NCBI GenBank assembly: GCA_029007985.1
Contig: JAQXIW010000043.1
Coordinates: 18,484 to 82,483, forward strand
Source: Oscillospiraceae bacterium
GTDB taxonomy: Bacteria; Bacillota; Clostridia; Oscillospirales; Ruminococcaceae
Direction: 5' to 3'
Length of the DNA stretch: 64,000 nt
The notes under the pieces are model-generated. The model was given only the letters and a program-made list of their open reading frames with translations. It was not told the DNA's origin and did no database searches. Numbering within the stretch: the first letter of the stretch is position 1; each line of letters opens with the position of its first letter. Shown piece after piece: positions 18,018 through 27,339 of the stretch. Position numbers and translations under genes: made by a program.

Positions 18018-18077
18018 AGCAAAACTCCTTATACGGAACAAAGCGGCATAGAGCCGCCGTGTCACCTTATGATTGTA

Positions 18078-19280
18078 TTATTTGTCGTTGAGAGCGGCAA
18101 TGCCCGGAAGCTCGAGACCTTCGAGGAATTCAAGAGAAGCGCCGCCGCCTGTGGATATGTGAGTCATCTTGTCGGCAAAACCGAGCTGTTCGACAGCTGC
18201 GGCAGAGTCGCCGCCGCCGATGATGGATACACATTCGCTCTCCGCAACGGCTTTTGCAACCTCTATTGTACCTTTTGCGAGAGTTGGGTTTTCAAAAACG
18301 CCCATCGGACCGTTCCAAATCACAGTCTTTGCGCTCTTAATTGCGTCGGCAAAAAGGGCGCATGTCTTAGGGCCTATATCGAGACCTTCCATATTGGCAG
18401 GAATCTTGTCGGAATCCACATAGGATACATCGATTTCGGCGTCGATTGGGTCAGGGAAGGATGCCGCTATTGCCGTATCAATCGGCAGCAAAAGCTTTTT
18501 GCCGTTTGCCTCGGCCTTTTTCATCATATCTTTGCAGTATTCAATCTTTGTGTCATCCACAAGAGATTTACCGATCTCGTAGCCCATGGCCTTGAGGAAA
18601 GTGAACGCCATACCGCCGCCGATAACGAGAGTATCGCATTTTTCCAGCAGGTTGTTAATTACATTGAGCTTGTCGGCAATTTTTGCACCGCCGAGAATGG
18701 CGACAAAAGGTCTTTCAGGGGCTTCGAGAGCCTTGCCCATAATCTCAATTTCTTTCTGAATGAGATAGCCGCAGACGGCAGGCAGATAAGCCGTGACGCC
18801 GGCTGTTGAAGCATGGGCGCGGTGAGCCGTACCGAAGGCGTCGTTTACAAAGATTTCCGCCATTGAGGCCAGCTCTTTTGAGTATTCCGGGTCATTCTTT
18901 TCTTCACCGGCGTGGAATCTGGTGTTTTCCAAAAGCATTACATCGCCGTCATTAAGAGCGGCGGCGTGAGATTTTGCGTCTTCGCCGATAACATCTTTGC
19001 ACATGTAAACTTCTTTGCCGAGAAGCTCGGAAATTCTCTTTGCAACAGGTTTGAGTGAATATTTTTCGTTGAATTCGCCCTTAGGCTTGCCCATGTGAGA
19101 GCAGAGAATCACCTTAGCACCGTGGTCAACGAGGTATCTGATTGTCTTCATGGCCTCTCTGATTCTCTTGTCATCCGTGATGACGCCGTCTTTTACAGGG
19201 ACATTAAAATCGCATCTGACAAGGCATTTTTTGCCTTTAACATCAATATCTTCGACAGTTTTTTTATTCAAAGCGTTCAT
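18078..19280 (-). CDS. pgk: Phosphoglycerate kinase
   Basis: Makes ATP from 1,3-bisphosphoglycerate. It has 400 residues with the N-terminal substrate motif [13 protein letters not shown], the basic patch [10 protein letters not shown], and the nucleotide-binding C-domain with NGPMGVFE and [15 protein letters not shown]. First gene of the minus-strand glycolytic operon, with AAGGAG before the ATG. Two promoters lie upstream, the outer one overlapped by a perfect Rex-type operator. Confidence 0.97.
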   Translation of the reverse strand: MNALNKKTVEDIDVKGKKCLVRCDFNVPVKDGVITDDKRIREAMKTIRYLVDHGAKVILCSHMGKPKGEFNEKYSLKPVAKRISELLGKEVYMCKDVIGEDAKSHAAALNDGDVMLLENTRFHAGEEKNDPEYSKELASMAEIFVNDAFGTAHRAHASTAGVTAYLPAVCGYLIQKEIEIMGKALEAPERPFVAILGGAKIADKLNVINNLLEKCDTLVIGGGMAFTFLKAMGYEIGKSLVDDTKIEYCKDMMKKAEANGKKLLLPIDTAIAASFPDPIDAEIDVSYVDSDKIPANMEGLDIGPKTCALFADAIKSAKTVIWNGPMGVFENPTLAKGTIEVAKAVAESECVSIIGGGDSAAAVEQLGFADKMTHISTGGGASLEFLEGLELPGIAALNDK

Positions 19281-19309
19281 GATTGTTCTCCTTATATTTA
19301 CTTGATTAT

Positions 19310-19338
19310 ATTATAATATACATAGATTGTTAAATCAA
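19310..19338 (-). promoter_or_regulatory. Proximal promoter of pgk-tpiA-gpmI
   Basis: Minus strand TTGATT and TATAAT are 17 bases apart, about 30 bases before the pgk ATG. Confidence 0.75.
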
Positions 19339-19383
19339 TAACATTTATCATTTTTGTAGAGTGATACAAAAACAGAGGGCAAA

Positions 19384-19412
19384 ACTATACAATATTGTTA
19401 ATTTTTTAACAA
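19384..19412 (-). promoter_or_regulatory. Distal promoter of pgk-tpiA-gpmI
   Basis: Minus strand TTGTTA (19407-19412) and TATAGT (19384-19389) are 17 bases apart. The -35 and much of the spacer lie inside the Rex-type palindrome. Confidence 0.55.
19395..19412. promoter_or_regulatory. Perfect Rex operator upstream of pgk
   Basis: TTGTTAA-TTTT-TTAACAA is a full match to the Rex consensus. It is the core of a larger inverted repeat closed by GAGGGC at 19375-19380 and GCCCTC at 19427-19432. Confidence 0.75.
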
Positions 19413-19521
19413 TATATTTTGGCGCAGCCCTCATTGTCAAAACCGATACTTTAATATATAAAGTTCAAAACCGCTCCAAAATTTCATTTTGCTGTATTTG
19501 TATGTGTGAGTATGCACTTAG

Positions 19522-19553
19522 AAAATAAAACAGCCGGCTTATGTCGGCTGTTT
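19522..19553 (-). terminator. Terminator of the glgP-GH13 operon
   Basis: AAACAGCCG at 19528-19536 pairs with CGGCTGTTT at 19545-19553. On the minus strand the stem is followed by TATTTTC. It begins six bases after the GH13 stop codon at 19559. Confidence 0.8.
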
Positions 19554-19558
19554 ATATG

Positions 19559-21352
19559 TTAAATATGGTCTGTGAAAAAATAGCTCATTGGGGCAACGGT
19601 GTATTTTCTGCCCTTATATTCAAAATTTACCGCCTCGTCGCCTCTGTTGACGCACACCATAACCTCTCCGCCGCCGTTATATCTGACAATGGCAACGGCG
19701 TTGTGTGAAGCATGGGCAAAATACAGCCCGCCGCCTGTAAATTGGTTATGATACTGTCTGAAAAGCGACATTGTGCGTATTTCGCCGGCTATCGACATGT
19801 GCATATCCCACCATTTGAAATAGGCACGGTTGAAAGGGTCCTTGTAGCCCTCCATGCCGATTTCATCGCCGTAGTAAAGGGAAGGCACACCCGGCAGAGC
19901 AAAGCACAGCGCATAGGCGCAGAGCAATTTCTGTTTGCCGGATAAAAATTCCGACTTTGACAGCTTTTGCACTGCCTGCCACTCTCTGTCGCCGCCGTCC
20001 GGATTGTCGGATGTCAGCCGTGTAATAGCTCTCGGCACATCGTGGGTGGATAGGTTGTTCCACGCACAGTCCATCGCTTCTTTCGGGTATTCCTCGTATA
20101 TTCTGAAAATGTCTTCACAAAATCGCAGACCGTCTCCCTCTCGGATGAAGCGAATGACGGCATTCCTGAAAGGATAATTCATCACCGAATCCAGCCCTTT
20201 ACCGAGGAGATATGTCCTCCTGCAGCCCATACTGAATTTAGTCACGGCGTCCTCCCAAACCTCGCCGACGAGCAATTTGTCTTTGCCGCAAGCCTTCACT
20301 CTTTGACGGATTTTTTCGATAAATTCGTCCGGCAGCTCGTCTGCGACATCCAGCCTGAAACCGTCCGCCCCTAAATTCAGCCACTTTGCAATAACTCCGT
20401 TTTCGCCGCAAATAAACTCGGTGTAGGAGGGGTTGTTTTCGTCGACCTCCGGCATGGTAGGGAAATCCCACCAGCTGCGGTAGCCGTTTTTATAGCGGCT
20501 GTTAAAATCAAACCACTCTCTGTAAGGGCTGTTTGGGTCGTTGTATGCGCCGCCGTCGCCGTATCTTTTCTCTTTGTTGAAATATATGCTGTCGTCGCCG
20601 GTGTGGGAAAACACGCCGTCCAAAATAATGCGTATACCGTGTTCGTGAGCCTTTTCGCAAAGTGAGGCAAAGTCTTCCTCCGTACCCAAATCCGGGTCAA
20701 TTTTCATATAGTCGGCGGTGTCGTACCTGTGGTTTGAATGGGATTCAAAAATCGGGTTGAGATAGATGACGGTGACGCCGAGACTTTTTAAGTACGGCAA
20801 TTTTTCCGCAATTCCGTTCAGGTCGCCGCCGTAGTAATCCTTTGTTATCGGTCGTGACTCACGCGGCCCCCATCTGTAAAAAGGCAGGCCGTCCTTGTCT
20901 TTTCTGTAATGTCTCTCGGGATAAGACAGGCTTTCTTTTTCGCGGCTTTCATAGAACCTATCCGGGAAAATTTGATACACAAGACCGTTTTTATAAAAAT
21001 CCGGTGTAGAAAAGTCTTTTGAATAGACCGTCTGTATAAACCAGTCTCCGCCGTTTTGCAAAGAGCCTTTGCCGCGGCCGTCGTTGTAAAGCCCCGTAGA
21101 GTCACCGAAAACAAACCGGTAGAAATACAGCCCGCTGCGGCTGAGAGTGCAACGGGTTGTATAGCATTTGTTATTGTCGGTATAACATTCGCTCATCGGG
21201 ATTGTCACGGCGTCCTCGCCGTCTTTTCTTATACAGAGGGACGGGGCCTCGCTTTCGCCGTTTGCGTGAACGGTAAATGTTATCTCGGTGTCTTCTTTTA
21301 CAGCTCCGAACGGTTTTTTGAAAATTTCGTTTCTGCTGTCAAAATAGTACAT
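19559..21352 (-). CDS. GH13 alpha-glucan hydrolase (neopullulanase/maltodextrinase-like)
   Basis: A 597-residue alpha-amylase-family enzyme without a signal peptide, so cytosolic. An N-terminal beta-sandwich (about residues 1-115, CBM34-like) precedes the barrel. GH13 motifs are present: DGVFSHTG, GADGFRLDVADELP with the nucleophile Asp, LLVGEVWED with the acid Glu, and LSTHDVPR with the third Asp. It starts two bases after the glgP stop without its own clear ribosome site, so it is probably coupled. Likely trims branched glucans or maltodextrins left by phosphorylase. Exact specificity is not readable here. Confidence 0.88.
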   Translation of the reverse strand: MYYFDSRNEIFKKPFGAVKEDTEITFTVHANGESEAPSLCIRKDGEDAVTIPMSECYTDNNKCYTTRCTLSRSGLYFYRFVFGDSTGLYNDGRGKGSLQNGGDWFIQTVYSKDFSTPDFYKNGLVYQIFPDRFYESREKESLSYPERHYRKDKDGLPFYRWGPRESRPITKDYYGGDLNGIAEKLPYLKSLGVTVIYLNPIFESHSNHRYDTADYMKIDPDLGTEEDFASLCEKAHEHGIRIILDGVFSHTGDDSIYFNKEKRYGDGGAYNDPNSPYREWFDFNSRYKNGYRSWWDFPTMPEVDENNPSYTEFICGENGVIAKWLNLGADGFRLDVADELPDEFIEKIRQRVKACGKDKLLVGEVWEDAVTKFSMGCRRTYLLGKGLDSVMNYPFRNAVIRFIREGDGLRFCEDIFRIYEEYPKEAMDCAWNNLSTHDVPRAITRLTSDNPDGGDREWQAVQKLSKSEFLSGKQKLLCAYALCFALPGVPSLYYGDEIGMEGYKDPFNRAYFKWWDMHMSIAGEIRTMSLFRQYHNQFTGGGLYFAHASHNAVAIVRYNGGGEVMVCVNRGDEAVNFEYKGRKYTVAPMSYFFTDHI

Positions 21353-21354
21353 TT

Positions 21355-23763
21355 TTATTTTACTTTCTGCAAATGCCAAATGTTGTTAGCGTATTCTTCA
21401 ATAGCTCTGTCGGCAGAGAATTTGCCTGCCGTGGCCGTGTTCATAAGGCTCATTCTGGCAAAGAGCTTTCTGTCTTTATAGATTCTCTGAATTTCTCTCT
21501 GGGCGTTGCGGTATGACTCGAAATCCGCCAAAACCATGTAAGGGTCGTTGTTTATGAGATTGTCGTAAATCTCGGTGAAGTATTCGCCGTTGATGCCTCT
21601 TTCGAGTACGGCAAAAACATCCTGAAGCTCTTTGCTGTTTTGGATATAGGATTTCGGGTTGTAGCCTTTCTGTTTGAGGGCGTTTACCTCCGGAGTCAGC
21701 ATGCCGAACTGAACAAAGTTCTCAGGGCCGCAGGCTTTTTTGATTTCAATGTTTGCGCCGTCGTAAGTGCCGAGAGTAATTGCTCCGTTTATCATAAATT
21801 TCATGTTACCGGTGCCGGAGGCCTCAGTTCCGGCAAGTGAAATCTGCTCGGATATTTCGGACGCAGGCATGAGAAGCTCGCTTATGGAGACAGAGTAGTT
21901 TTCAAGATAGGTGATATGCAGCTTGTCCTTTGTGTCCGGGTCGTTTTCAATCATATTCTTTACGGCGAAAATCAGACGGATAATCTGTTTTGCCATATAG
22001 TAGCCGGAGGCGGCTTTCGCACCGAAAATGTAGGTCTTCGGCACAAAGTCAGCATTAGGATTTCTCTTGATTTCAAGGTACTCGGCAATGATGTTCAACA
22101 CATTGAGATGCTGTCTCTTATATTCGTGCAGACGCTTTGCCTGAACATCGAAAATGGAATCCGGGTTGATTTTTTCGCCGTTGTGCTCAAATATGTATTT
22201 CGCCAAACGCTCTTTGTTTTTGCGCTTGATGGCAAGTATTTCCTCAAGAGTGTTCTCGTCGTCCTTAAAAGCGGCCAGCTTTTCAATGGCAAAGGCGTTG
22301 TACCTGTAATCCGTGCCGATTTTTCTGTCGAGCATTTCGCACATATCCGGGTTGGACTGCAAAAGCCATCTTCTGTACGCAATGCCGTTTGTTACATTTG
22401 TAAATTTTTCAGGCGAATAGAGATAGTAGTCGTGGAATACCGTCTCCTTAATGATTTCGCTGTGGAGCTCGGAAACGCCGTTGATTGTGTGACATACATA
22501 ACAGCAAATATTGGCTGTTCTGACCTGACCGTCGCCGATAAGGCTCATATAGTCGACTTTACCCCAGTCGCCCGGGAACTTTTTGAACAGCTCGATTCTC
22601 GCTCTTCTGTTGAGTTCAACGATAATTTGGTAAATTCTCGGCAGAACTTCGCTGAACATATTGACATCCCACTTTTCCAATGCCTCAGGCATTACCGTGT
22701 GGTTTGTATAAGCAAATACATTTTTGACAATGTCGTACGACTTTTCCCAGCCGTAGCCACAGTCGTCCATAAGAACTCTCATAAGCTCCGGAATCGCAAG
22801 GGTAGGGTGGGTGTCGTTGATGTGAATGGCGACCTTGTCGGCAAGATTTTCCAAAGTGCCGTATTTTGACATGTGCTCGCTGACGATGTCGTCAATGGAG
22901 GCACAGCACAGGAAATACTGCTGTTTAAGTCGCAGAATTTTGCCTTCGAGATGGTTGTCGTTAGGGTAGAGAACTTTTGATATAAGCTCAGCGTCCGAGC
23001 CGGATTTAATCGCGCTGAGATAGTCGCCGCGGTTAAAACTGTCCATATCAATAGACGGGCGCTTTGCCTCCCAGAGTCTGAGCTTTGAAACGCCCTGTGA
23101 GCCGTAGCCGGAAACATACATATCGTAAGGTACGGCTATTACCGATGTGTAGTCGGTGTGAGTTGTATGGTGATAGTCGCCCTGCCAGAAATCCTTTATC
23201 TGACCGCCGAACTTGACCTCGACGGACTGGTTCGGGTGGGCTTTGAGCCAAACTTCGCCGCCCGGCAGCCAGTTGTCAGGCTGCTCTGTCTGCCAGCCGT
23301 TTACTATTTTCTGCTTGAACATACCGTATTCGTACAGGATGGAATAGCCGCCGCCGTAATAGGAATCGGCTGCCATACCGTCCAGATAACAGGCGGCAAG
23401 TCTGCCCAGACCGCCGTTGCCCAAGCCTGCGTCAGGCTCGCAGTCATAAAGCCTCTCTATGTTGAGACCCATTTCCGACCAAGCCTCTTCGGCAACCTCG
23501 TTGAGGCCCAAATTGAAAAGGCTGGTTTTAAGGCTTCTGCCCATGAGAAATTCAATACAGAGATAATAGACCTTCTTTTTGCCCTGGCCGTTGGCTCTTG
23601 AGCTGAATAGCTTGTGCTTTTCGCTCATGATCCTGCGCACGCAAAATGCACTTGCCTTGTAAATGTCGTCGTAATTCGCACTGGAAAGATCTTTGTTAAA
23701 TTCATTGACAAGAGTTCTTTCAATCATCTCTTTGAACTCTGCCGAAGTAAATTTTTCTTTCAT
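21355..23763 (-). CDS. glgP: Glycogen/maltodextrin phosphorylase
   Basis: Releases glucose 1-phosphate from alpha-1,4-glucans. It has 802 residues from ATG 23763, with AAAGGA upstream; the longer frame to 23880 has no site. Signatures: YLCIEFLMGRSL near the start, GNGGLGRLAACYLDG, and the pyridoxal-phosphate lysine in EASGTGNMKFMINGAITLGT. First gene of a two-gene operon with the GH13 enzyme. A good promoter lies at 23852-23880, and a 13-bp palindrome (23819-23831) sits between promoter and gene. Confidence 0.95.
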   Translation of the reverse strand: MKEKFTSAEFKEMIERTLVNEFNKDLSSANYDDIYKASAFCVRRIMSEKHKLFSSRANGQGKKKVYYLCIEFLMGRSLKTSLFNLGLNEVAEEAWSEMGLNIERLYDCEPDAGLGNGGLGRLAACYLDGMAADSYYGGGYSILYEYGMFKQKIVNGWQTEQPDNWLPGGEVWLKAHPNQSVEVKFGGQIKDFWQGDYHHTTHTDYTSVIAVPYDMYVSGYGSQGVSKLRLWEAKRPSIDMDSFNRGDYLSAIKSGSDAELISKVLYPNDNHLEGKILRLKQQYFLCCASIDDIVSEHMSKYGTLENLADKVAIHINDTHPTLAIPELMRVLMDDCGYGWEKSYDIVKNVFAYTNHTVMPEALEKWDVNMFSEVLPRIYQIIVELNRRARIELFKKFPGDWGKVDYMSLIGDGQVRTANICCYVCHTINGVSELHSEIIKETVFHDYYLYSPEKFTNVTNGIAYRRWLLQSNPDMCEMLDRKIGTDYRYNAFAIEKLAAFKDDENTLEEILAIKRKNKERLAKYIFEHNGEKINPDSIFDVQAKRLHEYKRQHLNVLNIIAEYLEIKRNPNADFVPKTYIFGAKAASGYYMAKQIIRLIFAVKNMIENDPDTKDKLHITYLENYSVSISELLMPASEISEQISLAGTEASGTGNMKFMINGAITLGTYDGANIEIKKACGPENFVQFGMLTPEVNALKQKGYNPKSYIQNSKELQDVFAVLERGINGEYFTEIYDNLINNDPYMVLADFESYRNAQREIQRIYKDRKLFARMSLMNTATAGKFSADRAIEEYANNIWHLQKVK

Positions 23764-23818
23764 AGGTTTTCCTTTCAGTTTTATTATGACCGAATATTTC
23801 GGGTTTTGCCGTTTATAA

Positions 23819-23831
23819 TTAACATTGTTAA
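23819..23831. promoter_or_regulatory. Palindrome TTAACA-T-TGTTAA in the glgP leader
   Basis: A tight inverted repeat downstream of the glgP -10 box. It could be a repressor site. It does not have the 4-base spacing of a Rex operator. Confidence 0.3.
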
Positions 23832-23851
23832 ATAAAAAACATACATTTGTT

Positions 23852-23880
23852 ATTATAAAGGCTATATTCAAATGTTGCAA
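23852..23880 (-). promoter_or_regulatory. Promoter of glgP
   Basis: Minus strand TTGCAA and a perfect TATAAT are 17 bases apart, about 90 bases before the start codon. Confidence 0.7.
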
Positions 23881-23910
23881 GTAAAAAATACAAAATTTGG
23901 GGTATTTTTA

Positions 23911-23939
23911 TTGCAGAATGGCTCCGATTATAGTATTAT
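23911..23939 (+). promoter_or_regulatory. Promoter of the zapA operon
   Basis: TTGCAG and TATTAT are 17 bases apart, 66 bases before the zapA ATG. Divergent from the glgP promoter. Confidence 0.6.
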
Positions 23940-24004
23940 TAACTTGTATAAGTGTTTATAAAATAAAAATACGCATAAAAATAAGTATTCGGAGGGTTAT
24001 CATT

Positions 24005-24367
24005 ATGCCGTTAAATAAGGTGAAAATAAATGTGGCGGGTACAAATTATGTGCTCAACACACAGGATTCCGAACAGGAGGTGCTCGCTCTTGCGGCGACC
24101 GTGGACAAAGATATTAATGATATTATGGAAAAATCTCCGTCGGCCTCTGTGGCGGCGGCGGCCATTATATGCGCAATGACATATCTTGATAAATACAATA
24201 AATCAAACAACGGCTCCGACAATATGAGAGCCCAGCTGAAAGAGTATCTCGAGGAGGCAAACAGAGCCAGAGGCGAGGCGGAAAAGGCAAAGCTTGAGGT
24301 TGAAAAGCTCAAGGTCGATTTGCAGTATCTCAAAAATCAGGTGGAAAAAAATGGCTCACAGATGTGA
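24005..24367 (+). CDS. zapA: Cell division protein ZapA
   Basis: A 120-residue ZapA-family protein, which promotes FtsZ bundling at midcell. The N-terminal part has KVKINVAGTNYVLNTQ and the alanine-rich middle, and the C-terminal half is a coiled coil (from about residue 70: QLKEYLEEANRARGEAEKAK). GGAGG precedes ATG 24005; earlier in-frame starts lack a site. Its end overlaps the start of the U32 gene by 17 bases. First gene of zapA, U32, DUF4321 and maf. Confidence 0.88.
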   Translation: MPLNKVKINVAGTNYVLNTQDSEQEVLALAATVDKDINDIMEKSPSASVAAAAIICAMTYLDKYNKSNNGSDNMRAQLKEYLEEANRARGEAEKAKLEVEKLKVDLQYLKNQVEKNGSQM

Positions 24368-26387
24368 AATACTTGCTCCGGCGGGCAATTACGATAATCT
24401 CATCGCCGCGGTTTACAGCGGGGCAAACGCCGTGTATCTCGGCGTACAGAGCTTTAATGCCAGGGCGTCGGCTGCCAATTTCAGCTTTGAGGAGCTGAAA
24501 AAGGCAGTCGGTTTCTGTCACGCCAGAAATGTAAAAGTCAATGTCACCCTAAACACGATTCTCTATGACAGGGAGTTGCCGCGGTTTGTCGAAACGGTAA
24601 AGAAAATCGCCGAGAGCGGGGCGGACGCAATAATCACCCAGGATTTGGCGGCGGCGGAAATAATCAGAAATGTCGCTCCCGACATTGCTTTGCACGGCTC
24701 AACGCAAATGGCGGTGCACAGTCTCCGGGGCGCGCTTCTGTTGAAAGAAAAGGGCTATAAAAGAGTTATTCTTGCCCGAGAATGTTCCTTGGAAGAAGTC
24801 GAGTACATAACAAAAAATTGCGGGATAGAGACCGAAATATTCGTTCACGGCGCGCTGTGTATGTCTGTTTCCGGGCAGTGCTATGCCTCGGCATTTTTGG
24901 GAGGCAGAAGCGGAAACAGGGGAAGATGCGCCGGTACATGCCGCTTGCCTATGTCCGCAAGGGGCAAAACCGACGATTATCATCTCAGTCTCAAAGATTT
25001 GTGCGCAATGGAAATGTTGCCGCAGATTGAAAAAATCGGCGTTGCGTGCGTAAAAATCGAGGGCAGACTCAGAACGCCGGAATATGTGGCGGCGGCGGTC
25101 GACAGCGCCGTCAAAGCCGTCGAAGGCAAACCTTTTGACAAAGAGATGCTGTCCGATGTTTTTTCACGCTCGGGCTTTACCAACGGCTTTCTTGAAAAAA
25201 AGCTTGACGGGTCGGTTTTCGGCGTGCGAACGAAAGAGGACGCCGACAGGACAAAGACCGCCCTGCCGAAAATCCGCGAGCTGTACAGGCGCGAAGGCCG
25301 GTATGTGCCGGTTTCCTTTAATTTCGAGATGAATGAACATGACAGCCGACTTTCCGTTACCGACGGCATTCACACGGTATCGCAGACCGTAGACGCAGAG
25401 CCGACAGAATCGGACAGAGATTTCACACCGGCTGTCCGCACGGCGCTGTCAAAGCTGGGCGGCACTCCTTTTTACTGTGAAAGCGCCGATATAAAAGGCG
25501 CGGAGAACAGATACATACCTGTTTCGGCAATAAACGCCGCAAGGCGAGAAGCGGTTGGAAAACTCCTTGCCGAAAGAGAAAAAGTCCGGCCTCACAAAGT
25601 ATACGAATACGAAATCCCGGCGATAACTAAAAGAAATTCCACCCCTAAATTCATCGCCCGCTTTGAAAACCGGGATCAAATTCCTTACGGGTACGAGGGA
25701 TTATTTGACTACATTATTTTGCCGACGGAATGTATTAAATCCGCCGACGAGTCAATAAAAGAAAAACTTGTTGCCGAGCTGCCGAGAGATATATTCGGCA
25801 AAGAAGAAAACATAAAAAAAGACATAAAAGAATGTGCCGAGTACGGCATTGATAAATTTTGCGTACAGAATATAGGACACATTCCTTTGGTAAAGGGATA
25901 TGAGATTTTTTCTTCCTTCACCTTGAATATTTCAAATTCTCTCTCTGCGGCGGAATATAAAAAGCTCGGTGCGTCGGTGATGACCGTCAGCCCGGAAATC
26001 ACTCTGTCTCAAATCGGTGCGATAACCTCCGATGTCAAGACCTCTGTAATCGGCTACGGGCACATACCTTTGATGACGGTAAAATCCTGTCCTATGCACA
26101 ATGTGAAAACTTGCAAAGGCTGTGACGGAAAAGGCTTTTTGACCGACAGAAAAGGGAAAAAACTGCCTTTGTTCTGCCATGGCAAAATATCCGGCTACAG
26201 AGAGATTTTCAACCCGGTCCCTCTCTATATAGGCGACAAAAGACGGGACATAAACGCCGACTATACGGAATTGAGATTTTCCGTAGAAAGCAAAAACGAG
26301 GTCAAAAGGGTGATAGACAAATTTATGTCGGGCGAGCCCCTCGGCACCGAGTTCACAAGAGGGCTTTACTATAAAGCGTCAATTTAG
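24351..26387 (+). CDS. U32-family protein (RlhA/YrrO-like, with DUF3656-type region)
   Basis: A 678-residue protein of peptidase family U32. The barrel begins CEILAPAGNYDNLIAAV and includes the hallmark HGALCMSVSGQC followed by GNRGRCAGTCRLP, whose cysteines are thought to bind an iron-sulfur cluster. The later region (VTDGIHTVSQ onward) is DUF3656-like. Members of this family with the C-terminal region include RlhA, which hydroxylates 23S rRNA; others act in tRNA modification or collagen breakdown. An RNA-modifying role is more likely than proteolysis here; that is inference. Overlaps zapA; AGGTGG precedes the ATG. Confidence 0.85.
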   Translation: MAHRCEILAPAGNYDNLIAAVYSGANAVYLGVQSFNARASAANFSFEELKKAVGFCHARNVKVNVTLNTILYDRELPRFVETVKKIAESGADAIITQDLAAAEIIRNVAPDIALHGSTQMAVHSLRGALLLKEKGYKRVILARECSLEEVEYITKNCGIETEIFVHGALCMSVSGQCYASAFLGGRSGNRGRCAGTCRLPMSARGKTDDYHLSLKDLCAMEMLPQIEKIGVACVKIEGRLRTPEYVAAAVDSAVKAVEGKPFDKEMLSDVFSRSGFTNGFLEKKLDGSVFGVRTKEDADRTKTALPKIRELYRREGRYVPVSFNFEMNEHDSRLSVTDGIHTVSQTVDAEPTESDRDFTPAVRTALSKLGGTPFYCESADIKGAENRYIPVSAINAARREAVGKLLAEREKVRPHKVYEYEIPAITKRNSTPKFIARFENRDQIPYGYEGLFDYIILPTECIKSADESIKEKLVAELPRDIFGKEENIKKDIKECAEYGIDKFCVQNIGHIPLVKGYEIFSSFTLNISNSLSAAEYKKLGASVMTVSPEITLSQIGAITSDVKTSVIGYGHIPLMTVKSCPMHNVKTCKGCDGKGFLTDRKGKKLPLFCHGKISGYREIFNPVPLYIGDKRRDINADYTELRFSVESKNEVKRVIDKFMSGEPLGTEFTRGLYYKASI

Positions 26388-26398
26388 CGGAGAATTAT

Positions 26399-26641
26399 AT
26401 GAAAAAGACTTTCTTATTTTTATTTTATCTGCTGGCGGGCATCATCACCGGGGCTCTGCTGGCAAATGTATGCAACGGTCTGGGGATACCGTGGATAGGC
26501 TATTCCAACACCATAGGCTTAAATCCGACCGTGCTTGATTTAATCATAGTAAAAATCACATTCGGTTTTACCATGACGGTTTCGGTGGCACAAATAATCA
26601 CCATAGCGATAGCGATGTTTTTGTACGAAAGGAACAACTGA
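26399..26641 (+). CDS. DUF4321 small membrane protein
   Basis: An 80-residue protein with two hydrophobic helices (FLFLFYLLAGIITGALLANV and TVSVAQIITIAIAMFLY) and the family pattern TIGLNPTVLDL followed by KITFGFTM. DUF4321 proteins are common in Clostridia beside maf and mreB, as here. Their function is not known. It has GGAG before the start and lies 11 bases from the U32 stop. Confidence 0.8.
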   Translation: MKKTFLFLFYLLAGIITGALLANVCNGLGIPWIGYSNTIGLNPTVLDLIIVKITFGFTMTVSVAQIITIAIAMFLYERNN

Positions 26642-26643
26642 AA

Positions 26644-27207
26644 ATGAAATTTTATCTCGCTTCCTCTTCGCCGAGAAGAAAAGAACTGTTCTCTCTGATA
26701 ACCGATGATTTTTCAATAGTGTCTCCGGATATTGAAGAGAAAGAATACCCGGAAAAAACGGCGAGGATGAAATGCGTGCGCAGAGCAAAGGACAAATGCA
26801 TTGCGGCGGTGAATAAAATAAAAGATAAAGAATCCGTCATTGTGTCCGCCGATACGCTTGTAGACTTTAACGGCTGTGTTTTCGACAAACCGAAGGACAG
26901 CACAGAAGCCTACGGCATGATAAAAAATCTGTCGGCAAACAGCCATTTTGTGCACACTGCGGTATGCGTGTACAAAGACGGTGTCATGTATTCTTTCTGT
27001 GACGACACCGAGGTGTTTTTTAAGAGAATACCGGATGAAGTTATATCCGAATATGTAAAAACTCCCGAGCCCTACGACAAGGCCGGCGCCTATGCCATAC
27101 AGGGCTTTATGTCAAAATACATAAAGAAAATCAGCGGCGACTACGACACCGTCGTCGGTCTGCCGACAAGGAGACTGAAAATACTGATTGACAAACTGTG
27201 CGGCTAA
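26644..27207 (+). CDS. maf: Maf-like nucleotide pyrophosphatase
   Basis: A 187-residue enzyme that hydrolyses non-canonical or excess nucleoside triphosphates to monophosphates. The start FYLASSSPRRKELFSLI is the family signature. VSADTLVDFNG holds the metal-binding aspartate, and DKAGAYAIQGFMSKYIKKI is the conserved C-terminal motif. It starts 2 bases after the DUF4321 gene. Maf genes often precede mreB in Firmicutes, as here, and have been linked to septum control. Confidence 0.93.
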   Translation: MKFYLASSSPRRKELFSLITDDFSIVSPDIEEKEYPEKTARMKCVRRAKDKCIAAVNKIKDKESVIVSADTLVDFNGCVFDKPKDSTEAYGMIKNLSANSHFVHTAVCVYKDGVMYSFCDDTEVFFKRIPDEVISEYVKTPEPYDKAGAYAIQGFMSKYIKKISGDYDTVVGLPTRRLKILIDKLCG

Positions 27208-27250
27208 ACGGCGCAATTCTTAATAAGACATAAATTATCTAATATTATAT

Positions 27251-27279
27251 TTGCAAATATTTATTCTCTGTGATAATAT
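27251..27279 (+). promoter_or_regulatory. Promoter of mreB
   Basis: TTGCAA and TAATAT are 17 bases apart, about 60 bases before the mreB ATG. Confidence 0.6.
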
Positions 27280-27339
27280 ATATTATCGCTAAGAATACAC
27301 AGTCCCTGCCGGGATTTCAGATAAAAGGAGATATACGGA

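Noticed and set aside
21916..22869. Long plus-strand frame inside glgP
   Set aside because: Antisense shadow of a highly conserved phosphorylase coding region.
24351..26387. U32 protein as a collagenase
   Set aside because: The length, C-terminal region and housekeeping neighbours fit the RNA-modifying branch better than secreted collagenases, and there is no signal peptide.
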